Part shown: piece after piece, positions 7,982 to 14,600 of the stretch | How positions within the stretch are numbered: the first letter of the stretch is position 1 | How the letters are laid out: every line of letters starts with the position of its first letter | Assembly: GCA_003220855.1 (NCBI GenBank) | Contig: QHTP01000141.1 | Coordinates: forward strand, 1 to 18,272 | Direction of reading: 5' to 3' | Length of the DNA: 18,272 nt | Source: Gemmatimonadota bacterium | GTDB taxonomy: Bacteria > Gemmatimonadota > Gemmatimonadetes > Gemmatimonadales > GWC2-71-9 | Notes under the pieces: generated by a model | Told to the model about the DNA's origin: nothing | Databases searched by the model: none | What the model saw: the letters and a program-made list of their open reading frames with translations, nothing else | Made by a program: the position numbers and the translations under genes

Positions 7982-8712
7982 TTCCGGCCCCACATCACCG
8001 TGGCACCGCACTCCTCGGCGAAGGCCGACCGGAAACGCGCGGGCACGTCGACGGCATGCATGTACACTTCCACGCCCGCGAGCTGGTCGACGCGGACGAC
8101 CTCCAGGTAGTCGGGGGGAACGAGGACGGCGTTGAGGAACAGGGCCATGACGCATTGCCGGGCTCCGTTGAACGCCAGGGGCACACAGTGGCGCAGCCGG
8201 CACCGGAGCACCACGCCCGATACACTGAGAAATGTTTGCAGCGGGACGTCGCGGAACCGATCCAGATCCGCGGGCGTGTAGAACCGACCGCGCCCCGACT
8301 TCTTGCGATCGTAGAACCCCACCAGGCCGCGCCAGGAGCGAAAACTGGTCGTGTCGACGACGATCGGGGTCAACGCTTCGTCCTCGACGACGTCCAGCAG
8401 CACCGCGAGAATCAGCGCCTTGCCGGGCTCGAGCGTCACCTCCTGATCGTACGACACGGTGTCGGCGTACAGGAGGCGAACCGTCTGCCGTCCGGACGGC
8501 AGGCGCGCGAGCGCAAAGGCTCCCGCGCTATCGCTCACGCCGACCACCGTCGTTCCCCGCACGGTGATCGTGACGCCGGCCATCGGGAGACCGTCGACGG
8601 AGGAGCGCACCGTGCCCGCGATCCGGGCAGTGGTGTCGCGCTGGACCTGCCCCGGCAAACGGGAAACGCCCACGCACACGATGAACAGGCTGCTCAGTGC
8701 CGCGGGTTTCAC
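7978..8712 (-). CDS. Carboxypeptidase-regulatory-like domain protein with TonB-plug-like C-terminus
   Basis: This 244-residue secreted protein has a signal peptide (MKPAALSSLFIVCVGVSRLPG). A CarboxypepD_reg/beta-sandwich domain follows at about 28-105, with ARIAGTVRSS...GLPMAGVTITVRGT and then SDSAGAFALARLPSG. The C-terminal ~110 residues resemble the plug of a TonB-dependent receptor, in that a segment 'FYTPADLDRFRDVPLQTFLSVSG' leads to a Cys-rich stretch and then LAGVEVYMHAVDVPARF. The barrel is absent, so it is not itself a receptor. Such barrel-less plug-like proteins are common in Gemmatimonadota; their role is unknown. The start is GTG 8712, with no clear Shine-Dalgarno sequence, so the start is less certain than the frame. 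It lies 59 bp downstream of the JAMM gene, on the same strand, and may be co-transcribed with it. Confidence 0.75.
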   Translation of the reverse strand: MKPAALSSLFIVCVGVSRLPGQVQRDTTARIAGTVRSSVDGLPMAGVTITVRGTTVVGVSDSAGAFALARLPSGRQTVRLLYADTVSYDQEVTLEPGKALILAVLLDVVEDEALTPIVVDTTSFRSWRGLVGFYDRKKSGRGRFYTPADLDRFRDVPLQTFLSVSGVVLRCRLRHCVPLAFNGARQCVMALFLNAVLVPPDYLEVVRVDQLAGVEVYMHAVDVPARFRSAFAEECGATVMWGRN

Positions 8713-8771
8713 ACGACGGAAGTTACCGCGTGAAACGGGACGGCGCCTCAGGCGAGCCGAGGGAGAATTGG

Positions 8772-9335
8772 CTACGGCGCGACCGGATGCGGGCTCGCCT
8801 CGACCAGCCGGACCTGCTGCTGGACCATGTCGCGGCTGATCCAGACCACCCGATCACCGCACATGATGGCGTCCACCGGATAGGGCTGGCGGCCGAACGA
8901 CTGCGCGTCCGACGTGGCCACCTGCGTGCCCGGGAAGAAGTACCAGCAGCGCTCGCCACTGGGGTGACTGTGAATCACCCCCACCGTCCCGGTCCAGCCG
9001 GCGTCCTCGCAGGTGGTTTTCGGCACGACGCGCGTTTCCGTGGACTGCTTCGGATCGACGTCCGCGGGCGCGATACGGTGCACGATCACGGCGTTCCCGT
9101 GCATCTCACCGATCATGCAGCCCATGAACTCGGTCGGGAAGGACCGATACTGCAGCATCAGGTAGCGACGCGCCTGCTCGGAGAGCACCAGCGCCCGCGC
9201 ATGCGAAACGCGCACCGCCGCAACCGCGCTGAAGCGGGCAGGCTCCGGCTGCAGCGCCAACAGGGTGATCAACCCTGCCGCCGCCGCGACCGCGCGCGTG
9301 GCGCGCGCAAGAAACCAGAGACCCGCTGCTTGCAT
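8772..9335 (-). CDS. Membrane-anchored JAMM/MPN-domain metalloprotease homologue
   Basis: JAMM (JAB1/MPN) proteins are zinc metalloproteases that often cleave isopeptide bonds. The 187-residue protein shows the expected ligands: E69 in TEFMGCMIGE, H122 and H124 in GVIHSHPSG, and D143 in ATSDAQSF. In the standard motif (HxHP-x7-SxxD) the second histidine and the aspartate are 11 residues apart. Here they are 19 apart, so there is an insertion of about eight residues, with C130 inside it and C109 just before the motif. The N-terminus (about 15-28) is hydrophobic, which suggests a membrane anchor or signal peptide and hence an extracytoplasmic protein. ATG 9335 is chosen because AGGAAG lies six bases before it and a signal-like segment follows. 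An in-frame extension to 9491 would add 52 residues with no recognisable content. No ubiquitin-like or E1/E2 partner is seen nearby. Confidence 0.75.
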   Translation of the reverse strand: MQAAGLWFLARATRAVAAAAGLITLLALQPEPARFSAVAAVRVSHARALVLSEQARRYLMLQYRSFPTEFMGCMIGEMHGNAVIVHRIAPADVDPKQSTETRVVPKTTCEDAGWTGTVGVIHSHPSGERCWYFFPGTQVATSDAQSFGRQPYPVDAIMCGDRVVWISRDMVQQQVRLVEASPHPVAP

Positions 9336-9377
9336 GCGTCGCTTCCTGATGTCTGTCCGCCATCGGATAAGGCAAGA

Positions 9378-9420
9378 GCGGTGCCAACTCCCGCTCCAGG
9401 GCACGCTGCGGTGCAACTCC
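9378..9420. repeat. Pair of imperfect direct repeats upstream of JAMM gene
   Basis: GCGGTGCCAACTCC (9378-9391) and GCGGTGCAACTCC (9408-9420) differ by one base deletion. Their starts are 30 bp apart, close to three helical turns, which would put both on the same face of the DNA. They lie 43-85 bp upstream of the JAMM start codon. A regulator-binding role is an inference. Confidence 0.35.
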
Positions 9421-9455
9421 TTATCGAAAGGATGATTGAGGGCGGAGTCTGGTAG

Positions 9456-9471
9456 CGTGATGGTCGTCACA
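9456..9471. promoter_or_regulatory. CRP-like palindrome (CGTGA-N6-TCACA)
   Basis: CGTGATGGTCGTCACA matches TGTGA-N6-TCACA at nine of ten defined positions, with the mismatch in the first base. It resembles the site at 368-383. It is about 120 bp upstream of the JAMM start and about 100 bp upstream of the rpsF -10-like element, so it could serve either gene. Confidence 0.3.
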
Positions 9472-9568
9472 CCGTGTCGGCGCGGCTTCAAAACGCAGGC
9501 GTTGCGGGACGGTAGGCGTGAGGGACATCACGCGCGCGACGCGCCCTTCCCCACCCCGCGCCGGCGGT

Positions 9569-9576
9569 CTATCTTT
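9569..9576 (+). promoter_or_regulatory. Possible -10 element of rpsF operon
   Basis: CTATCTTT is the only clear -10-like sequence before rpsF. It shares its CTATnTT core with the prs and 14981 promoters. No good -35 is found at the proper distance. A start near 9583 would give a leader of about 60 bases that includes the two hairpins described separately. Confidence 0.35.
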
Positions 9577-9594
9577 CGCCCCTCTTGAATCCCT

Positions 9595-9630
9595 ACTCGA
9601 CGCGGCACCTGCGTCGGGTCGCCTACGACC
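9595..9630 (+). promoter_or_regulatory. rpsF leader: two mutually exclusive hairpins before the Shine-Dalgarno
   Basis: Hairpin A pairs ACTCGACGC (9595-9603) with GCGTCGGGT (9611-9619), nine pairs including one G-U, around a seven-base loop. Hairpin B pairs GGTCG (9617-9621) with CGACC (9626-9630) around a four-base loop. They share bases 9617-9619 and so cannot form together. Hairpin B abuts the Shine-Dalgarno AAAGGGAGGT at 9631-9640. Leaders of rpsF operons are known targets of feedback by the S6:S18 complex, but the known CCG-bulge motif was not clearly identified here. Confidence 0.4.
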
Positions 9631-9643
9631 AAAGGGAGGTGGC

Positions 9644-10012
9644 ATGGCTCGTCGCTACGAGACCGTCTACATCTTCGATCCCGCGCTGGAAGAGCCCGCG
9701 ATCAGCGAAAAGCTGGAGCGGTTCCACGCCCTGCTGACGAAAGACGGCAAGGGCACCATCACGAACGTCGCGCAGTGGGGCAAGCGCTCCCTCGCCTTCC
9801 CCATCAAGAAAAAGGACTCCGGCTACTACGTGGTCGCGCAGTACGAGACCGCGGGGGCGCTGCTCCCCGAGTACGAGCGTGCCGTGAAGCTCGACGAAGG
9901 CGTCATGCGGTTCCTGGTGGTCGTGTCGGAAGGCCTGCCGGCCAAACCCGAGGCCGCGCCCGCGGTCATCGCAGCCGATGTCGTCGATGAGATCGAGGAG
10001 GACGACGCATGA
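9644..10012 (+). CDS. rpsF: 30S ribosomal protein S6
   Basis: S6 binds S18 and 16S rRNA helices in the platform of the small subunit. The 122-residue protein has the typical opening MARRYETVYIFDP, the central WGKRSLAFPIKKKDSGYYVV strand region and the end-of-fold MRFLVVVSEG. A ~25-residue Ala/Pro then acidic tail (ending IEEDDA) follows. ATG 9644 is fixed by the strong Shine-Dalgarno GGGAGGT ending four bases upstream. An in-frame ORF extends further upstream to 9518, but it runs through the leader and its hairpins and shows no family similarity. The stop overlaps the rpsR start (ATGA). Confidence 0.97.
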   Translation: MARRYETVYIFDPALEEPAISEKLERFHALLTKDGKGTITNVAQWGKRSLAFPIKKKDSGYYVVAQYETAGALLPEYERAVKLDEGVMRFLVVVSEGLPAKPEAAPAVIAADVVDEIEEDDA

Positions 10013-10230
10013 GACGGCCCGCCAAGACCTGTCCCGTGTGCGAGTCCGGCGTGCGGGTGCTCGACTACAAGGACGACCGCACGCTCGGCCGGTTCCTGAC
10101 CGAGCGCGGCAAGATTCTCCCGAGCCGGTTGTCGGGAATGTGCGCGCGGCACCAGCGACAGCTCGCGACCGCGATCAAGCGGGCGCGCCAGCTGGCGCTG
10201 CTGCCCTACATCAAGGGATACGTCGGCTGA
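10009..10230 (+). CDS. rpsR: 30S ribosomal protein S18, zinc-ribbon form
   Basis: S18 is the partner of S6 in the 30S platform. The 73-residue protein carries the conserved DYKDDRTLGRFLTERGKILPSR core and CARHQRQLATAIKRAR. C8, C11, C45 and H48 are placed to bind zinc, so this is the C+ type of S18; zinc binding is inferred from the residue pattern. Its ATG overlaps the rpsF stop by four bases (ATGA), which indicates coupled translation and equal supply of the two partners. Many bacteria have ssb between rpsF and rpsR; here it is absent. Confidence 0.96.
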   Translation: MRRPAKTCPVCESGVRVLDYKDDRTLGRFLTERGKILPSRLSGMCARHQRQLATAIKRARQLALLPYIKGYVG

Positions 10231-10232
10231 CG

Positions 10233-10763
10233 GTGGGGCGCTGGCTCAGCCTAGTGGCGCTGTCGTTCGCCGCGCTGCGCCTGGCGGCGCGACCGGGATC
10301 CCGGGGAGAGTGGGTCGTGCTGGCCGGCGCGGGCGGGGCCGGCGTGGCGCTGCTGCTCGGCCCCACGGCAGGATTACTCGGCGCGCTGGACCGTGCCTGG
10401 ATCGTGCTGGTGTCGGTGGCCTTCGCCGCCTGCGCCGCGGTGCGCCCCGCCGGCGCGCGCTTCTGGCCGCTCGCGCTGCGCGCGTGTCTCTACCCGGCGG
10501 CCGGCGTCGCGATCCTCGGGCCGCTCACCGTGGGACGGACCGTGTGGCAGGAGATCCTGTGGGAGACGACGCGCGACGCGAGCGGCGCCGTGCGACGCGT
10601 GATCGAGGTCGCCCCGGGCCTGTACCCGGCCTTCGAGCTGACGGTACGGCTGCTCGCCGGCGGCTGGCCCGTGTGGCTCGTGCTCGAGACGCTCGTCGCC
10701 CTCGGGGTCGCCTGGCGGGTCACGCGGGCGGTGGGCCGCACGCCAACGCCCGCGCCGGCGTGA
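10233..10763 (+). CDS. Small multi-pass membrane protein between rpsR and rplI
   Basis: This 176-residue protein is strongly hydrophobic, with about five candidate membrane segments (roughly 5-20, 27-45, 54-72, 80-100 and 142-168) and a Thr/Pro-rich end. No enzyme motif is seen. Its place between rpsR and rplI is where many bacteria have a DUF2232/YybS-type membrane protein, which is usually about 300 residues. This could be a shortened relative, but sequence similarity is not secure. GTG 10233 starts two bases after the rpsR stop. There is no strong Shine-Dalgarno sequence at the usual distance, so coupling to rpsR is likely. The stop lies 31 bp before rplI. Confidence 0.65.
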   Translation: MGRWLSLVALSFAALRLAARPGSRGEWVVLAGAGGAGVALLLGPTAGLLGALDRAWIVLVSVAFAACAAVRPAGARFWPLALRACLYPAAGVAILGPLTVGRTVWQEILWETTRDASGAVRRVIEVAPGLYPAFELTVRLLAGGWPVWLVLETLVALGVAWRVTRAVGRTPTPAPA

Positions 10764-10794
10764 ACCCTTTCCGCGCAATCGAGGAGCTGGAACC

Positions 10795-11154
10795 ATGGAA
10801 GTGATCCTGCGTGAAAGCGTGCAGCACCTGGGCGCCGCGGGCGACGTGGTGAAGGTGAAGGACGGCTATGCCCGCAACTACCTCCTGCCGAAAGGGCTCG
10901 CCTACCCGGCCACCGAGGCGAACAAGAAGAAGATCGCGTACGAGGCGGAGCGGATCGCCGGGGAGGAGGACAAGCTGTACGGCTCGGTCACGGCGGGCGA
11001 TGTGCAGCGCAAGCTCGAGGAGCTCGGGATCAAGGTGGACAAGCGCAAGGTGGATCTCCCCGAGCCGATCCGCGAGTTGGGTGAGTTCCGCGTCGGGATC
11101 AAGCTGCATCCCGACGTACGTCCCGAAATCCAGGTGAGCGTCGTCAAGGAGTAG
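10795..11154 (+). CDS. rplI: 50S ribosomal protein L9 with shortened central helix
   Basis: L9 binds 23S rRNA near the L1 stalk and helps reading-frame maintenance. The N-terminal RNA-binding domain is normal (MEVILRESVQHLGAAGDVVK, then GYARNYLLPKGLAYPAT). The end is also normal, with KLYGSVTAGDV through to IQVSVVKE. The protein has only 119 residues, against about 148-150 usually. Set against E. coli L9 from memory, about 30 residues are missing in one block. They correspond to most of the long connecting helix and the first strand of the C-terminal domain (the LETVTIASK region of E. coli). The reading frame is intact. ATG 10795 has GAGGAG eight bases upstream. It is the last gene of the rpsF-rpsR group. 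Confidence 0.94.
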   Translation: MEVILRESVQHLGAAGDVVKVKDGYARNYLLPKGLAYPATEANKKKIAYEAERIAGEEDKLYGSVTAGDVQRKLEELGIKVDKRKVDLPEPIRELGEFRVGIKLHPDVRPEIQVSVVKE

Positions 11155-11252
11155 GGTGTCAGGCTCAACATCCGGCCGAGCATGGCCATAATACTCCTGG
11201 AGGGTGGCGTAGCGCCGCGGGGCGGACGGAACAAAGCGGGGACCGGACCGCT

Positions 11253-11660
11253 ATGACTAGCAGGCGCAGCGGGCGCCCGGCGGAGCGCCCCGGCGGCGAT
11301 GCGCTGGCCGCGCTGCAGCTCGTGACGGCGGCGCTACCCGATCGCAAAGCGATCGACCCGATGGTGCTCGACCTGCGTGGCTTGACGGCCGCGGCAGATT
11401 TCTTCGTGATCGTGTCGGGAACGTCGGATGCGCACGTGCGGGGCATGGCGGAGCACCTGGTGAGCGCGCTCGAGCCGCGCGGCATCGTACCGCATCACGT
11501 GGAAGGCCTGGCGCAGGGACGGTGGGTGCTGCTCGACTACGTGGATTTCGTGGTGCACGTTTTTCATCCGGCATTGCGGGAGTTTTATCAGCTCGAGCGC
11601 CTGTGGGGCGACGCCCCGGTGCTCGCGGCGGGCGCACCCGAGGGCGGGTCGAAAGGATGA
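11253..11660 (+). CDS. rsfS: Ribosomal silencing factor RsfS
   Basis: RsfS binds L14 on the free 50S subunit and blocks joining with 30S during slow growth. The 135-residue protein has the family blocks LDLRGLTAAADFFVIVSGTS, HVRGMAEHLVSAL, and GRWVLLDYVDFVVHVFHP followed by REFYQLERLW. A ~20-residue Arg/Gly-rich N-terminus and a Gly/Ala-rich C-terminus flank the core. It often follows nadD; here it follows rplI after 98 bp. ATG 11253 has a GGGGA sequence about ten bases upstream and also overlaps the stop of a 24-codon ORF. Its own stop overlaps an in-frame ATG of the downstream gene. Confidence 0.95.
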   Translation: MTSRRSGRPAERPGGDALAALQLVTAALPDRKAIDPMVLDLRGLTAAADFFVIVSGTSDAHVRGMAEHLVSALEPRGIVPHHVEGLAQGRWVLLDYVDFVVHVFHPALREFYQLERLWGDAPVLAAGAPEGGSKG

Positions 11661-11665
11661 CGGTC

Positions 11666-14600
11666 ATGCGACGTTTGGGCGGGATCGTGGCGGCGCTCGT
11701 GCTGTTCGGCGCGGCGCCGCTCGTGGCGCAGTGCTTGTACTGCTTCGGGAAGAACAAGGTGCAGTACCAGGCGTTCGACTTCCACATCATCCAGACCGAG
11801 CACTTCGAAGTCTATTACTATCCCGCCGAACGTTCGGCCGCGCTCGATGGCGCGCGCATCGACGAGCGGTGGTACGCCCGGCTGTCGCGGGTGCTGCATC
11901 ACCAGTTCCAGGGTCGCAAGCCCATCATTTTCTACGCGTCGCAATCCGACTTCCAGCAGACGAACATCGTCGACGCCACCGGGGAGGGCTTAGGGGGCGT
12001 GACCGAGTTCTTCAAGCACCGCATGGTGCTGCCGTTCACCGGGGCCTACGAGGAGTTAGAGCACGTCGTCGGCCACGAAATGGTGCACCAATTCCAGTAC
12101 GACGTGTTCAGCCGCGGTCGCATCGGTGCCGGCATCCAAACGTACGTGAACATCAATCCGCCATTGTGGTTCATGGAAGGGATGGCGGAGTACCTCTCGG
12201 TCGGGCCGATCGACAACCACACCGCCATGTGGCTGCGGGACGCGGCCGTGGAAGGGCACCTCCCGACCCTGCAGGAGTTGAGCTACGACGAGGTGTTCCC
12301 CTACTACTTCGGGCACGCGATCTGGGCCTATATCGGGGAGAAGTGGGGCGACGAAGCGGTCGGCCAGATCCTGCAGGCGAGCACGTCCGCGGGCGTCGAG
12401 GGCGCGTTCAAGCGGGTGATCGGGGTGACGCTGGACGAGTTGATCAGCGGGTGGCGCGACGCCGTGCAGACCACGTACCTGCCGCAGCTCGCCGACCATT
12501 ACCGCGCCCGCCGCATCGCGCAGCCCTTGCTCACGCGCAAGCGCTCCGAGGGCACGCTGCATATCGCTCCCGCGCTCACCCCCGACGGGCGCCAGATCGC
12601 CTACTTCAGCGAGAGGAACTCGTTCTTCGTCGATCTCTATCTCGCCGACGCGGAGACGGGGAGAGTGCTGCGGCGCCTGGTGAAGTCCACCTTGTCGAAC
12701 AACTTCGAGAGCCTGCGCTTCATCAACTCGGCGGGCTCGTTCTCGCCCGACGGCCGCTACTTCGCCATCGCCGCCAAGCATCGGGATCGCGACGACCTGG
12801 TGATCCTGGACGTGAAAAAGGACGAGGAGGTGCGCCGCATCCCGCTGCCGTTGAACGGGCTCACGACACCGTCCTGGTCCCCGGACGGGAAACAACTCGT
12901 GTTCACCGGATACGACGGCGGCATCTCGGACCTGTTCGTCGTCAACGCGGACGGCTCGGGCCTGCACCGGCTCACCAACGACAAGTACGCCGACCTGCAG
13001 CCGTCGTGGGGGCCCGACGGCAAGACGATCGCCTTCGCGACCGACCGCGGGGGCAAGACCGATTTCGACGCCCTCAAGTTCGGCAACATGCGCATCGCCC
13101 TGTTCCATCTCGACAAGGGCACGATCGAGCTGCTGGGACACATGGATCAGGGGAAGAACATCGACCCCGCCTGGGCGCCCGACGGCAAGTCGCTCGTGTT
13201 CGTGTCCGACCGCTCCGGCATCAGCAACGTCTTCCTGTACGATTTCGGCGACACGAACATTTACCAGCTCACGGACGTGTACACGGGCGTGTCGGGCATC
13301 ACGCCGCTCTCGCCGTGCCTCTCCTGGGCGCACGAGGCCGACCGCCTCGCCTTCGCCTATTACGAAGAGGGCGAATACAACGTGTACGCCGTGGACAACC
13401 CCCGCTCGCTGCGGCGGCAGCCGTACCAGGCGCCCGCGACGCAGCCGGTGACATCGTTGCTCGCCGCCCAGCAGCACGAGGCGGGGCAGGCGGCGAAGCC
13501 GGCCGGGCAGGCGGCGACGCCGCCCGCCGCGGCGGAACAGCGCGGCGGCGGCTCCGTGTACCGCGCCCCCACGGGATTCCGTCCGTCCGAGAGCGCACCG
13601 CAGACGTCCGACTCGGGCGCCGGACCCGCACCCGTGTCGGTGAAGGCGCTGCTCGACTCCTCGCCGGCGCTACCCGACACCACCGAGTTCACGTTCAAGG
13701 ATTACCACACCCGCTACACGGCCGATAACGTGGCCCAGCCGACCGTGGGGTACGAGCGTAACAACTTCGGACGCGGCTTCTTCGGCGGCACCGCGATCTC
13801 GCTGTCGGACATCCTCGGCAACCACACGATGATATTCTCCGGCTCGGTGAACGGGCGGTTGAGCGAGGCGCAGGTCCTGGCCGCGTACATCAACCAGGCG
13901 CACCGGCTCAACTGGGCATTCGGCGGGTCCCAGCAACCGCTGTACTTCTATCTGCCGACCGTCGGGCAGCAGTTCCAGAACACGGGCGGAGGCACCGACT
14001 CCATCTTGGTCACGAACCAGCTCATCCGGTTCGTGGTTCGCGATGTGTTCACCCAGGGCTACTATCCGTTCAATCGCTTTACACGGCTCGAGGTCGGTGG
14101 GCACTTCGCGAACATCTCGTTGGATACCCTGAAACAGAACGTCGTCTATTATTCGCCGGCGTTGGGGGGCGGGGGCGCCTACTACCCCCCCGAGACGGTG
14201 AGCGGTGGATCCATCAGCTACTACGGACCCCAGGTCGCCCTGGTGCACGACGACGCGCTGTTCGGGTTCGTGGGGCCGTTCGCCGGATCGCGCTCGCGGT
14301 TCGAGCTGGAGCCCACCTTCGGGACGTGGCAATTCAACGGCGTGTCGGCCGACTGGCGGCGCTACTTTTTCGCTCGGCCGTTCACGCTGGCGGTCCGCGG
14401 GCTGTTCTTCGGCCGCTTCGGCCGTGACGCGGACCTGTTCCCCCAATTCCTGGGCAGCACGGAGCTGCTGCGCGGCTACACTGCCGGCTCTATCCTCAAC
14501 AACGACTGCCTCAATCCCAACACGAGCAGCGGCGGATTGACCGGTTGCAGCACCCTGGATCAGCTCATCGGGTCGAAGATCGCCGTCTTCAACGCGGAGC

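Larger units (their letters stand above)
9336..9643. other. 308-bp divergent intergenic region between JAMM gene and rpsF
   Basis: No convincing gene lies here. Read from the JAMM side it contains two imperfect direct repeats (9378-9391 and 9408-9420), a CRP-like palindrome (9456-9471), a -10-like CTATCTTT (9569-9576), and a structured rpsF leader ending in a strong Shine-Dalgarno sequence. No clear promoter was found for the minus-strand gene. Confidence 0.6.

Noticed and set aside
7534..8733. Long plus-strand ORF of 399 codons across the minus-strand envelope gene
   Set aside because: It is Arg/Gly/Pro-rich with no domain, begins inside ychF, and lies opposite a protein with a signal peptide and recognisable domains.
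8964..8980. GGTGACTGTGAATCACC palindrome inside the JAMM gene
   Set aside because: The arms are separated by seven bases rather than the CRP-like six, and the site lies in the coding region over the HSHP motif codons.
9336..9491. N-terminal extension of the JAMM gene to 9491
   Set aside because: The added 52 residues have no recognisable domain, run through the direct repeats and CRP-like site, and bypass a clear AGGAAG ribosome-binding site placed six bases before ATG 9335.
11206..11216. Hairpin GGCG-TAG-CGCC before rsfS as a terminator
   Set aside because: The stem is short and is followed by a G-rich sequence, with no T-run.
12056..13477. Minus-strand ORF of 473 codons opposite the outer membrane protein gene
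   Set aside because: Its composition is that of a high-GC antisense shadow, while the plus strand has clear HExxH and PD40 motifs.
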